From the NCBI GenBank assembly GCA_002070205.1, contig MWCU01000060.1, forward strand, positions 1 to 32,662: DNA of 32,662 nucleotides. The letters are read 5' to 3'. Each line of letters starts with the position of its first letter. Position 1 is the first letter of the stretch. A program made the position numbers and the translations under genes. Of this stretch, positions 6,616 through 14,837 are shown piece by piece. Source of the stretch: Firmicutes bacterium ADurb.Bin182 (lineage in GTDB: Bacteria; Bacillota; Clostridia; Christensenellales; CAG-138). Below the pieces are notes generated by a model. The model saw nothing but the letters and a program-made list of their open reading frames with translations, did no database searches and was not told where the DNA came from.

Positions 6616-8259
6616 ATGAGAACTATATTTATAAACGGCAAAGTCTATACGGGAGAATTACCGCTGAAGGAAGCTTTTGCAGTGGAAGACGACCGTTTCG
6701 TATTCGCGGGAGAAAACAGGGAAGCGCTGTCTCAAAAACATGAAGCAAGCGCTGTCGTCGATTTGAACGGCAAGTTCGTATGCGCGGGCTTTATCGATTC
6801 GCATATGCATCTTGTAAATTTCGGCGCTTCGCTTAAAACGGCGCAACTGGCCGCGCATACCGGCTCTTTGGCTGAGCTAAAAGCCGCTCTAAAAACACAC
6901 CTCGCAGACACCGGCCTGCCGAAAGGCCGGTGGCTTTTGGGAAGGGGCTGGAACCAGGATTATTTTAGGGATCAAAAACGCTTTCCCAATCGCTATGATC
7001 TTGACGAGGTGTCGAAAGATCATCCGGTTATGGCCGCAAGGGCGTGCGGCCACGTCTTAGCGGTAAATTCCAAGGCGCTTGAGGTTATCGGCGTACTGCC
7101 GGATGAAATGCCGGGAGGGTCGATAGACAGGGACGATAACGGCGAGCCTCTCGGAATATTCAAGGAGAATGCGCAGAGGCTCGTATATGAAAAAATACCG
7201 GCTCCAAACAGGCGGGAGATAAAGGGCATGATACTGTCCGCTGCAGCTGTTTTGAATTCCTATGGCGTTACGTCCTGCCATAGTGACGACTTTGGCTCGG
7301 CCGAAAGCCCTTATGAAATAATAGAGGCTTACAAAGAACTGGAGAGGGAAGGGAACCTTACCGTAAGAGTATATCAGCAGTCTCATTTCGAGTCTCTTGA
7401 GGGATTGAAGGAATTCATCCGCAAAGGATATAACACCGGAACGGGTTCCGGTTTTTTCAAAATCGGACCGCTTAAAATGCTCAGCGACGGTTCATTGGGC
7501 GCAAGGACCGCGTATTTATCCGAACCTTATGCCGACGATCCTTCGACAGCCGGGGTAGCCGTGCATACGGAAGACGAGCTTTTCGGCATGATAAGTTTCG
7601 CAAATTCGCACGGGATGCAGGTTGCGGTGCACGCGATAGGCGACAGAGCTATGGAGCTCGTCATCGGGTCCATCGAAAAGGCGCTTTGCGAGCATCCCCG
7701 GGCGGATCATAGGCACGGCGTGATACACTGCCAAATCACGACGCCGGCTTTAATGGAAAAATTCCGTCGGCTTTCCCTGCACGCCTATATACAAAGCATA
7801 TTTCTTGATTATGACATAAGCATTGTAGAAAAACGCATCGGCGCGAAAAGGGCGGAGTCAAGCTATAACTTTAAAACGCTGATGGAAAGCGGCGTTTGGA
7901 CTTCTAACGGCTCAGATTGTCCCGTGGAATTGCCGGATGTGCTTGCGGGAATCCAATGCGCGGTGACGCGTTCGGCCTTATCGGGCAGTAAACCTTTTCT
8001 TGCGGATCAGGCATACAGCGTACGGCAAGCGCTCGATTCGTATACAAAAAACGGCGCCCACGCTTCGTTTGAGGAAAACTTCAAGGGGAGAATCTCTCCG
8101 GGATTTGTCGCCGATTTTGTTATCCTCGACAGGGACCCGTTCACAGAGCCGCACGATTCGCTGAAAAACATAAAAGTCCTCGCGACGTACCTCGGGGGAA
8201 AACGCGTATATGAAGCAGTTGAATTCCCGTATGTATGCAGCGGCATACAGGAAAGCTAA
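6616..8259 (+). CDS. Metal-dependent amidohydrolase, YtcJ-like (amidohydrolase family 3)
   Basis: From 6616 the protein has 547 residues. It has the composite beta-sandwich start (MRTIFINGKVYTG), the metal motif GFIDSHMHL, ILMS-type LSDGSLGARTAYL, VHAIGDRAME, HCQ and the late metal Asp in SNGSDCPVE, followed by a C-terminal return to the sandwich (GFVADFVILDRDPF). This is the YtcJ/LAF3-like group of exported or cytosolic hydrolases with poorly known substrates, acting on amide, urea or cyclic bonds. The start is uncertain: the frame opens at 6583, but family members begin at the MRTIFINGK position, 11 codons later, and neither start has a good ribosome site. Its stop overlaps the start of the ATPase gene, so the two are coupled. 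Nothing in the sequence explains why an amidohydrolase is paired with a calcium pump. Confidence 0.9.
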   Translation: MRTIFINGKVYTGELPLKEAFAVEDDRFVFAGENREALSQKHEASAVVDLNGKFVCAGFIDSHMHLVNFGASLKTAQLAAHTGSLAELKAALKTHLADTGLPKGRWLLGRGWNQDYFRDQKRFPNRYDLDEVSKDHPVMAARACGHVLAVNSKALEVIGVLPDEMPGGSIDRDDNGEPLGIFKENAQRLVYEKIPAPNRREIKGMILSAAAVLNSYGVTSCHSDDFGSAESPYEIIEAYKELEREGNLTVRVYQQSHFESLEGLKEFIRKGYNTGTGSGFFKIGPLKMLSDGSLGARTAYLSEPYADDPSTAGVAVHTEDELFGMISFANSHGMQVAVHAIGDRAMELVIGSIEKALCEHPRADHRHGVIHCQITTPALMEKFRRLSLHAYIQSIFLDYDISIVEKRIGAKRAESSYNFKTLMESGVWTSNGSDCPVELPDVLAGIQCAVTRSALSGSKPFLADQAYSVRQALDSYTKNGAHASFEENFKGRISPGFVADFVILDRDPFTEPHDSLKNIKVLATYLGGKRVYEAVEFPYVCSGIQES

Positions 8260-10913
8260 TGAGAGGGTTGAGACCGTCAAGCACAGACAGAAAGAGGGCG
8301 ATCGATTTGGTTGCGCACAGCAATTCCGTACAAGACGTTTTAAAACACCTGAATGTCGATGAAAAAACCGGATTGACGTGTCATTCAGCCTCGGAGCGTT
8401 TAGATGAATACGGGGAAAACAGGCTGAAGGCGAAAAAAAAGAAAACGGTTTTACAGCGCTTTTTTGATCAATTCAAAGACGTTATGATAGTTATACTGAT
8501 AATAGCTGCGCTGATATCGTTTGTCGTTTCGCTTTATGAGGGGGAAGACTTATTTGAACCCGCGTTGATATTGATAATAGTAGTGCTCAATGCGATAATG
8601 GGCGTCGTGCAGGAAAGCAAAGCGGAAAAGGCTTTGGAAGCGCTACAGAAATTGTCCGCTCCAAAAGCGAGGGTGCTAAGGGACGGAAGCATTATTTCAA
8701 TAGAAGCGTCATTGCTGGTTCCGGGCGATATAATAAGGCTGGAAGCCGGGGATTTTATTCCGGCGGACGCGAGGATCATAGAGTCCGCAAGTTTGAAATC
8801 CGAAGAGTCCGCGCTGACGGGAGAATCAGTGCCGTCGGAGAAGGACTCCGAATCCATAATAGCAGAAGGTGCTCCTTTGGGCGACAGGCATAATATGCTC
8901 TATTCCGGATGCAGCATTACATACGGACGCGCGACCGCCGTTGTTACGGCGACCGGCATGAATACCGAGATGGGAAAAATAGCTGCTCTTTTGGAGTCCG
9001 AACTCGATACGAAGACCCCTCTTCAGGAAAAGCTGTCAAAGTTGGGGAAAAGCCTCGGATTGATCGCTTTGTTCGCGTGCGCAGTCATATTTGTTATCGG
9101 TCTTATCGAACGAATGGAACTTATGAGCATATTCATGATCTCCGTTTCGCTTGCAGTATCTGCTATCCCTGAAGGACTTCCCGCCATAGTTACGATAGTC
9201 CTTGCCATAGGCGTTCAACGCATGGTAAAGCGCAACGCTATAATCCGCCGCCTGCCCGCAGTGGAAACGCTTGGCAGCGCATCGGTCATCTGTTCCGATA
9301 AAACGGGAACTCTGACTCAAAACCGAATGATTCTCGTAAAGGCTTACGATGCGAAAACCAAAACGACTGAAGACATATCCGGCCAAAATACTCCTGCAAT
9401 AAGGAATCTTATTCAATATGCGGCGCTTTGCTGCGACGGGACCGTGCAAGTAGAGGAAGGAAAGGAAACGCATATCGGCGATCCGACTGAAACGGCAATA
9501 GTTTTGGCCGCATATAGAAACGGGTTGATCAAAGAAAAGCTTGAGAGTTTGTATCCCAGGGTCGCCGAGATACCCTTCGATTCCGACAGAAAGCTGATGA
9601 CTACCGTAAACCGAATTGAGGATAGAAATATAGTAATCGTAAAAGGCGCTTTTGACGTGCTTGCGAAAAGATGCATAAGCGGCGATACGCTCGCGGGAGC
9701 AAATATAGCTGAGGAAATGAGCAGAGACGCTCTGCGGGTTCTGGCCGTTGCCGTGAAAGATATAGAGTCCGTGCCTAAGATCCCCTCGGAGGAAGAGCTT
9801 GAGAACGGCCTTGAATTTATCGGGCTTGTCGGCATGATCGATCCTCCGCGGCCGGAAGCGCGCGAGGCGGTAGCTGTCTGCAGAAGAGCGGGGATAAAGC
9901 CTGTCATGATCACGGGCGATCACATAGTGACGGCTTCGGCTATCGCAAAGGAGCTGGATATTTTCAGGGAGGGCGATGAGGCGATTTCGGGGAGCGAACT
10001 TTCAACGATGTCGGTTGAGGAACTCAGCTCAAGGGTGCGGAACGTATCGGTATATGCGCGTGTTTCTCCCGAGGATAAAATCAGGATAGTCAAGGCATGG
10101 CAGCGGCAAGGCGAGGTCGTGTCGATGACGGGCGACGGAGTGAACGACGCTCCGGCTCTTAAGGCGGCGGATATCGGATGCGCCATGGGAATCACGGGTA
10201 CTGACGTAGCGAAAGGCGCATCGGATATGATCCTGACGGACGATAATTTCGCGACTATCGTGGACGCCGTACGGGAAGGACGGGGCATATACAACAACAT
10301 CAAAAAAACGGTGGCTTTTTTGCTGGGGACCAATATCGGAGAGCTGCTGACGGTCTTCTTTTCCATGATGATATGGAGTGAAGCGCCGCTGATTTCCGTT
10401 CAGCTTTTATGGATCAATTTAGTCACCGACAGCCTTCCCGCCATAGCGCTCGGCATGGAACCGGTGGAAAGGGATGTAATGGACAGGAGTCCCAAGCCGA
10501 AGGACGAAGGAATATTCGCGCATGGACTGGGCGTCAGGGTGCTGTTTCAGGGAATCATGTTTTCAGCCCTGACGATTATCGGTTTTTTGACCGGAAGGGA
10601 ATACGGCATTGAAACGGGGCGAACGATGGCTTTTATCGTTCTTGCTTTCACGCAGGTCGTTCATTCCTTCAATATGCGGTCCGACCGATCTGTTTTCAGC
10701 ATAGGCGTGTTCACAAATAAATACCTGAATGGAGCCGCATTGATATCGACGATGCTCATAGCGCTTGTCCTGTTCGTTCCTCAGGTATCCCGGGCATTTG
10801 ATTTGACGGCGCTTACCGCTTCGCAGTATTTGATTTCGGTTTGCCTTGCATTCGTTCCTGTCGCCGTAATGGAGCTTTCAAAGTCAGTCGGGATGATACG
10901 GCAAGGCCATTGA
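8259..10913 (+). CDS. P-type cation-transporting ATPase, P2 calcium-pump type
   Basis: From 8259 the protein has 884 residues. The ATG overlaps the previous stop (TAATG) with AGGA six bases upstream; the longer frame from 8235 is less likely. Domains run cation-ATPase N-terminus, M1-M2, actuator domain (SLKSEESALTGESVPSEK), M3-M4 with PEGLP, phosphorylation site DKTGTLT (Asp347), nucleotide domain, hinge TGDGVNDAPALK, then M5-M10. Ion-site residues of the SERCA type are all visible: Glu in AIPEGLP (M4), Asn and Glu in GTNIGE (M5), Asn, Thr and Asp in INLVTD (M6). That argues for calcium export, possibly two ions per cycle. It sits in the cell membrane and ends in a stretch with no obvious regulatory domain. 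A manganese role is an alternative. Confidence 0.94.
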   Translation: MRGLRPSSTDRKRAIDLVAHSNSVQDVLKHLNVDEKTGLTCHSASERLDEYGENRLKAKKKKTVLQRFFDQFKDVMIVILIIAALISFVVSLYEGEDLFEPALILIIVVLNAIMGVVQESKAEKALEALQKLSAPKARVLRDGSIISIEASLLVPGDIIRLEAGDFIPADARIIESASLKSEESALTGESVPSEKDSESIIAEGAPLGDRHNMLYSGCSITYGRATAVVTATGMNTEMGKIAALLESELDTKTPLQEKLSKLGKSLGLIALFACAVIFVIGLIERMELMSIFMISVSLAVSAIPEGLPAIVTIVLAIGVQRMVKRNAIIRRLPAVETLGSASVICSDKTGTLTQNRMILVKAYDAKTKTTEDISGQNTPAIRNLIQYAALCCDGTVQVEEGKETHIGDPTETAIVLAAYRNGLIKEKLESLYPRVAEIPFDSDRKLMTTVNRIEDRNIVIVKGAFDVLAKRCISGDTLAGANIAEEMSRDALRVLAVAVKDIESVPKIPSEEELENGLEFIGLVGMIDPPRPEAREAVAVCRRAGIKPVMITGDHIVTASAIAKELDIFREGDEAISGSELSTMSVEELSSRVRNVSVYARVSPEDKIRIVKAWQRQGEVVSMTGDGVNDAPALKAADIGCAMGITGTDVAKGASDMILTDDNFATIVDAVREGRGIYNNIKKTVAFLLGTNIGELLTVFFSMMIWSEAPLISVQLLWINLVTDSLPAIALGMEPVERDVMDRSPKPKDEGIFAHGLGVRVLFQGIMFSALTIIGFLTGREYGIETGRTMAFIVLAFTQVVHSFNMRSDRSVFSIGVFTNKYLNGAALISTMLIALVLFVPQVSRAFDLTALTASQYLISVCLAFVPVAVMELSKSVGMIRQGH

Positions 10914-10941
10914 ATCGCTTGAATTTCGGAAAAAGACGCCG

Positions 10942-11802
10942 TCACGTCTTCGTTTTCGGCGTGGTTCCGAACATCTTTTTAAAAGCCTTCAAGAATGCGG
11001 TATAGTCGCAATACCCGCTTTCAGCGCACGCCTTTGATACAGGCATACCGTTCTTTATCAGATCGGCTGCGAGAATAAGCCTTTTTTGCTGGATGTAACT
11101 GTGCACCGGAAAGCCCGTTACGGCTTTGAACCTGTGCATCAAATACGATTTGCTGATAAAGAATTTTTGTGACAGCGAATCAAGCGTGAGCTCCTCCTTA
11201 AGATTTGAGTTGATATAAGCTATAATCCCCTCCACTTTCGGGTCGCTCTTAAATGATGAGGCGTCGCTTTGCGTGTTGTCTCTTTCCGTCATCCTGTTGA
11301 TTTCTATCAAAAACTGCAAAAAATATGTTCTTGATAGCAGTTCTCCGGCAAATTCGCGCGATCTGAGCGCCTCTTCCGTTGCGCTCAGAATTTTCATGAT
11401 CTCAGGCCTTTTTGACGACTCGGGCCGCACAAGGCTGAAGTTTCGCGATGCGGCGGTTTTGAAGCACTCGGACAGGTCATAATCTTTCGTGCTGTTCGAT
11501 TTGATAAAATCGGTGTTCATCCACAGAATGATCCGCTCGTAAGGTTCTCCCGTATCGATAACGGGTCTGTGTATCTGGTTGTGGTTGACGAGAAGGATGT
11601 CCCATGGCTTGAGGAAATAGGATTTTCCCTCAATAATATAGTTAACTTTTCCTGATATAAAAACAACTATCTTGTCAAATTCATGGTAGTGATAGTCCAC
11701 ATCCAAAGCGATTTTGTCTTTTATGTGAAACAGCCTGAAATCTTCGTTCAGGTATCCCCTTTTGTCAGTACTTTGCGTATTCAATGCTTGATTTGCCTCC
11801 AT
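10942..11802 (-). CDS. AraC-family transcriptional regulator with N-terminal cupin domain
   Basis: About 286 residues: an AraC-type cupin sensor (HYHEFDKIVVFISGKVNYII, then WDILLVNHNQIHRP) and two helix-turn-helix motifs at the C-terminus (LTLDSLSQKFFISKSYLMHRFK and VSKACAESGYCDYTAFLKAFKKMFG). Such proteins sense small sugars or similar ligands. The start is doubtful. The ATG at 11802 has no ribosome site and lies at the predicted start of transcription from the promoter at 11808-11836. GGAGG at 11795-11800 would instead serve a TTG at 11784, shortening the protein by six residues. It is divergent from a strong promoter and a broken small gene, which may be the remains of its target. It ends 28 bases beyond the ATPase stop, convergent with it. 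Confidence 0.88.
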   Translation of the reverse strand: MEANQALNTQSTDKRGYLNEDFRLFHIKDKIALDVDYHYHEFDKIVVFISGKVNYIIEGKSYFLKPWDILLVNHNQIHRPVIDTGEPYERIILWMNTDFIKSNSTKDYDLSECFKTAASRNFSLVRPESSKRPEIMKILSATEEALRSREFAGELLSRTYFLQFLIEINRMTERDNTQSDASSFKSDPKVEGIIAYINSNLKEELTLDSLSQKFFISKSYLMHRFKAVTGFPVHSYIQQKRLILAADLIKNGMPVSKACAESGYCDYTAFLKAFKKMFGTTPKTKT

Positions 11803-11807
11803 ATGCA

Positions 11808-11836
11808 ATAATAAAGCAGCTTTTGCAACAATTCAA
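11808..11836 (-). promoter_or_regulatory. Putative promoter of the AraC-type gene
   Basis: On the minus strand TTGAAT (11836-11831) and TATTAT (11813-11808) are 17 bases apart. Transcription would begin almost at the annotated ATG, which is one reason to suspect a slightly later start codon. Confidence 0.45.
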
Positions 11837-11849
11837 GTGATTTCTGAGG

Positions 11850-11878
11850 TTCACATTGTAAAAACGCTGACTTATAAT
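11850..11878 (+). promoter_or_regulatory. Strong sigma-A promoter divergent from the AraC-type gene
   Basis: TTCACA at 11850-11855 and a perfect TATAAT at 11873-11878 are 17 bases apart on the plus strand. AGGA six bases before an ATG follows at 11901-11904. It is one of the best-formed promoters in the window, yet it drives no intact gene. Confidence 0.7.
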
Positions 11879-11910
11879 CTGTTTAGAGCGGAGATTTAGT
11901 AGGAAAGCAT

Positions 11911-12106
11911 ATGAAGTCTTTATTTGAATCGATCAACAGCGTTTTCAGGTTCATAATCCTTGCATCGGGACGGTTCCGGGAATTTTCGACCAATATATGC
12001 GGGTTCGGAATATGTATATAAGGCTACGGCGCATTTCAGACGCAATGACGACACGCCTTTCAGCTCGAACGTGTCAGGAACAGCGAAGGGATTATGGAAC
12101 GAATAA
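11911..12106 (+). pseudogene. Frame-disrupted small gene behind a strong promoter
   Basis: An ATG at 11911 with a good ribosome site opens MKSLFESINSVFRFIILASG and closes at 12021 after 36 codons. In a different frame, an open stretch from 11957 reads through HRDGSGNFRPIYAGSEY and SNVSGTAKGLWNE to a TAA at 12104-12106, with coding-like composition. One base change near 11950 would join them into a protein of about 65 residues. I read this as the remnant of the AraC-type regulator's target, but I recognise neither part. The competing explanation is the 82-codon frame on the opposite strand (11920-12168), so the coding strand is not settled. Confidence 0.35.
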
Positions 12107-12168
12107 AAAATATCCCGGCTTAAAAGCGCGCCGGCATAACGATGACAGGCGCATCGCCGAAGCATCAT
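11920..12168 (-). CDS. Unrecognised 82-codon reading frame downstream of the cysteine desulfurase
   Basis: This frame follows the cysteine desulfurase on the same strand. Its ATG at 12168 overlaps by ATGA the stop of an eight-codon frame that starts one base after the desulfurase stop with a good AAGGAG site. That arrangement could couple its translation to the encapsulin operon. The protein is basic at the start, contains scattered Cys and Tyr, and shows no motif I know. The opposite strand has its own promoter and ribosome site across the same DNA, so this may be a shadow. I list it because of the coupling and hold it weakly. Confidence 0.22.
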   Translation of the reverse strand: MMLRRCACHRYAGALLSRDIFYSFHNPFAVPDTFELKGVSSLRLKCAVALYTYSEPAYIGRKFPEPSRCKDYEPENAVDRFK

Positions 12169-12191
12169 ACGGGTGATCCGGTTTCTTTCAT
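12165..12191 (-). other. Eight-codon frame coupled to the desulfurase stop, ending in TGA before a Cys codon
   Basis: One base after the desulfurase stop an ATG at 12191 follows AAGGAG with an eight-base spacer, the pattern of a real next gene. It reads MKETGSPV and stops at TGA. Reading through that TGA continues CFGDAPVIVMPARF to a TAA. It may be the start of a lost third operon gene, a coupling peptide for the 12168 frame, or chance. Confidence 0.3.
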
Positions 12192-12192
12192 A

Positions 12193-13719
12193 TCAAAAAC
12201 TCCTTATTATTCTCTCGAGAGCAAATATGAAGCGATCGATCTCTTCAAAAGTATTGTATACTGCCAAGGAAAGCCGCACCGTACTTTCGAGCCCGAATCT
12301 TCGCAAGACAGGCTGAGCGCAGTGATGTCCGGCTCTTATTGCGATACCTTCTTTGTCCAGCGCCCGTCCTATTTCCTCGGGGCAATGGTCTTTGACGACA
12401 AAAGATAATACGCCGGCACGGCTGCCTGTCCCGCCCACTATCTTAAGACCCGGAATGCTTAAAAGTTTTGAGCAGGCATATCCAAGCAGTCTGTGTTCAT
12501 ATACAAAAATCGCTTCCCGTCCCAATCCGCTCACATATTCAAGAGCCGCGCCCAGTCCGGCGGCGCCCGCAATGCCGGCTGTTCCGGCTTCAAAAAGATA
12601 CGGAGGAGATCGATAGGCGGTTTTTTCTATCGCGACGTCCGTTATCATGCCTCCGCCCCCCTGATAGGGGCGCATCTTTTTCATGATATCCGTTTTTGCG
12701 TATAATACGCCGATTCCCGTGGGACCGAACACCTTATGACCGGAAAAAGCGTAGAACTCGCAGTCCAGGTCCCGAACGTCCACTTTCATATGCGCTGCTG
12801 CCTGCGCGCCGTCTATGAGCACAGCCGCACCGTATTTGTGAGCCGCTTTGGTAAGCTCTTTTGCGGGCGTAATTACGCCGGTCGCGTTGGAAACGTGCGT
12901 AAACGCGACAAGCTTCACTTTTTCCGAGAGCATTCTCTCATACTCGTCAAACATTACCTGCCCGGAATCATCGACAGGGAACACTTTCAGTTTCGCTCCG
13001 GTTTTTTCGCATATCATCTGCCACGGTACGATATTGGAGTGATGCTCCAAAGCCGATATGAGTATTTCGTCGCCTTCAAATATGCGCTGCTCTCCGTAGG
13101 AATAGGCGGCGAGGTTTATTGCTTCCGTTGTTCCTCTTACGAATATGATTTCAAGCGGATCTTTCGCATTAAGAAACTCGGCCGCCTTTTTGCGGGCTCC
13201 TTCGTATGCGTTTTCGGCCCTTGCCGCAAGCGTATGCGCTCCGCGGTGGATATTTGAGTTTTCATGCTCGTAGAAATATTTGATTCTCTCGATTACGCAG
13301 ACGGGCTTTTGAGTGGTCGCGGCGTTATCGAGGTATATCAGCGGTTTGCCGTTTATCTTTTCAAGCAGTATAGGAAAATCGCTTCGTACCGAACCGAAAC
13401 CCGAATGCCCGAAACCGGTACTGACGGGTTTTTGTGTGAGCCGCGGTATAGCATTCGTATCCGAAAGGCATCTGTCCAAAGGTCCGATACGAAAAGCGCG
13501 GCGGCCGGAAAGAGGCTCTAGTGCATGACAGCCGTGTGTTTTAAAAAAAGCTTCGCTCGAGTCAACAAAAGAACGGCCTTGAGCGCTGTCGGCGGGCTGC
13601 GATTTTTCCGTGGCGAAATCCCGGAAAAACTCGTTTGAAAGGGATGCAAAAGCTTTTTGTATAAGCTCATCGAAAGGATGCGCTGCGCCGCATGGAATAA
13701 TATGTCCGTCAGTATTCAT
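12193..13719 (-). CDS. SufS-type cysteine desulfurase with N-terminal cargo-loading extension (family 2A encapsulin cargo)
   Basis: The 508-residue protein has a SufS/group II core from about residue 111 (VRSDFPIL) to the end. The PLP lysine is in FSGHKVFGPTG, the substrate-binding block is LEHHSNIVPWQ, and the catalytic cysteine is in RAGHHCAQP. It removes sulfur from cysteine, giving alanine and a persulfide. The first 110 residues are low-complexity, rich in Gly, Ser, Phe and Arg, and probably disordered. Family 2A encapsulin cargo desulfurases are known to use such an N-terminal region to enter the shell. The ATG at 13719 overlaps the shell gene by 11 bases, so the two are coupled. The frame extends nine codons further, but those lie inside the shell gene. 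No SufE or SufU acceptor is nearby. Confidence 0.93.
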   Translation of the reverse strand: MNTDGHIIPCGAAHPFDELIQKAFASLSNEFFRDFATEKSQPADSAQGRSFVDSSEAFFKTHGCHALEPLSGRRAFRIGPLDRCLSDTNAIPRLTQKPVSTGFGHSGFGSVRSDFPILLEKINGKPLIYLDNAATTQKPVCVIERIKYFYEHENSNIHRGAHTLAARAENAYEGARKKAAEFLNAKDPLEIIFVRGTTEAINLAAYSYGEQRIFEGDEILISALEHHSNIVPWQMICEKTGAKLKVFPVDDSGQVMFDEYERMLSEKVKLVAFTHVSNATGVITPAKELTKAAHKYGAAVLIDGAQAAAHMKVDVRDLDCEFYAFSGHKVFGPTGIGVLYAKTDIMKKMRPYQGGGGMITDVAIEKTAYRSPPYLFEAGTAGIAGAAGLGAALEYVSGLGREAIFVYEHRLLGYACSKLLSIPGLKIVGGTGSRAGVLSFVVKDHCPEEIGRALDKEGIAIRAGHHCAQPVLRRFGLESTVRLSLAVYNTFEEIDRFIFALERIIRSF

Positions 13720-14647
13720 AATAATGTCCGATTTCCACATCCTCAAGCACCGCGGCGGCGTCTTCCGTCATTATAGCGACGGAGCAATAAAGCGATAAAA
13801 GATACAGACCGACCCCCCGGTTGTCTATGCCCATGAAACGGACCGACAATCCCATCGACTCTTCGCCGGGCAGCCCGGCTTGATATAAACCGATAACGCC
13901 CTGCTTTTGTTCTCCTGTTCTGATAAGAAGGATATTGGTCTTTCCGTGATCGGATTCGGGAATTTTCGACCCGTCCACCAGCAACTTGTCCGTCGGTACT
14001 ATGGGTATGCCACGCCATGTGATGAACGGGGATCCGTAGAGATTGACCGCGACGGGCGGAACGCCCCTTCGCGTGCATTCTCTGCCGAATGCGGCTATGG
14101 CGGCGGGATGCGCAAGGAAAAAAGAAGGCTCTTTCCATACCTTCGCTATGAGCTCATCGAGGTCATCCGGCGTCGGGCTGCCCGTTCTGCTACTTATCCT
14201 TTGTGAATCGTCAATGTTCTTTAAAAGGCCGTAATCATCGCTGTTGATTATTTGATATTCCTGCTTTTCCTTAACGCTTTCCATGCCCAGGCGGAGCTGT
14301 TCCTTGATTTGGTCATAAGGATTGCTGTATATATCCGATACCCGCGTTTCTATTCTGATTATTGTGGAAACGGAGGTCAATATATACTCGCGCGGATTCG
14401 GGTCATAATCAATAAATCCTTCGGGTATATCCCGGTCGTTCGCTTGAGAGTATAGCACGTCAAGCAGCGTTTCTCCTTTTCTGACCCTGTTCAATCTGTA
14501 AATACCCGCGTCGAGCGGCTTCCATTCGAGGAATTTTGACAGCCACCTCGGCGTAATGGATAAAAATTGAGGAGCCGCGATTTCGGCATTTGCAAGCTGA
14601 TAAGCTGAGCCCGCCGAAAGGGCCCTCGATTTGGATTCTTCACTCAT
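13709..14647 (-). CDS. Family 2A encapsulin nanocompartment shell protein (SrpI-like)
   Basis: From the ATG at 14647 (AGGAG seven bases upstream) the protein has 312 residues. It closely follows the SrpI type: LSITPRWLSKFLEWKPLDAG, GIYRLNRV, FIDYDPNPREYIL, TRVSDIYSNPYDQIKEQLRL, INSDDYGLL, GSPTPDDLDELIAKVWKEP, SFFLAHPAAIAAFGRECTRRG, FITWRGIPIVPTDKL, GLYQAGLPGEESMGLSVRFMG and a C-terminal TEDAAAVLEDVE. These proteins have the HK97 phage-capsid fold and form an icosahedral shell that holds a cysteine desulfurase and stores sulfur. There is no cyclic-nucleotide domain, so it is 2A and not 2B. The cargo gene overlaps its end. No phage genes are nearby, so it is not a prophage capsid. Confidence 0.96.
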   Translation of the reverse strand: MSEESKSRALSAGSAYQLANAEIAAPQFLSITPRWLSKFLEWKPLDAGIYRLNRVRKGETLLDVLYSQANDRDIPEGFIDYDPNPREYILTSVSTIIRIETRVSDIYSNPYDQIKEQLRLGMESVKEKQEYQIINSDDYGLLKNIDDSQRISSRTGSPTPDDLDELIAKVWKEPSFFLAHPAAIAAFGRECTRRGVPPVAVNLYGSPFITWRGIPIVPTDKLLVDGSKIPESDHGKTNILLIRTGEQKQGVIGLYQAGLPGEESMGLSVRFMGIDNRGVGLYLLSLYCSVAIMTEDAAAVLEDVEIGHYYEY

Positions 14648-14701
14648 GCGGGTTCTCCTGTTATTCGGTAATGCTAATGTTATTTTTCGTTGCATTTCGG
14701 G

Positions 14702-14722
14702 ATTCTATTCGCTCGATAGAAT
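14702..14722. promoter_or_regulatory. Inverted repeat upstream of the encapsulin operon
   Basis: ATTCTAT (14702-14708) and ATAGAAT (14716-14722) form a perfect 7-bp inverted repeat with a 7-base spacer, 55 bases upstream of the shell start codon. It is a candidate operator, perhaps for a sulfur regulator. No clear -35/-10 pair with good spacing was seen, and the regulator is unknown. Confidence 0.45.
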
Positions 14723-14837
14723 AGCGGGATCAAGCTGCGGTGCTGTTTCGCAGGCATATTACCGCATTTTATAAGCAGGAATTGCTGTTATAATATTCCT
14801 GTAATCGCGAAGGTTACGCAGTAAAGTAGAGAATGAT

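Noticed and set aside
9036..9923. 295-codon open frame on the strand opposite the calcium ATPase
   Set aside because: It lies entirely within a gene with clear catalytic motifs, has no ribosome site, and its translation is rich in Tyr, Arg and His without domains. It is a shadow.
13709..14647. Phage capsid remnant
   Set aside because: The shell protein matches the SrpI encapsulin type throughout, is paired with a loaded desulfurase, and no portal, terminase or protease gene is near.
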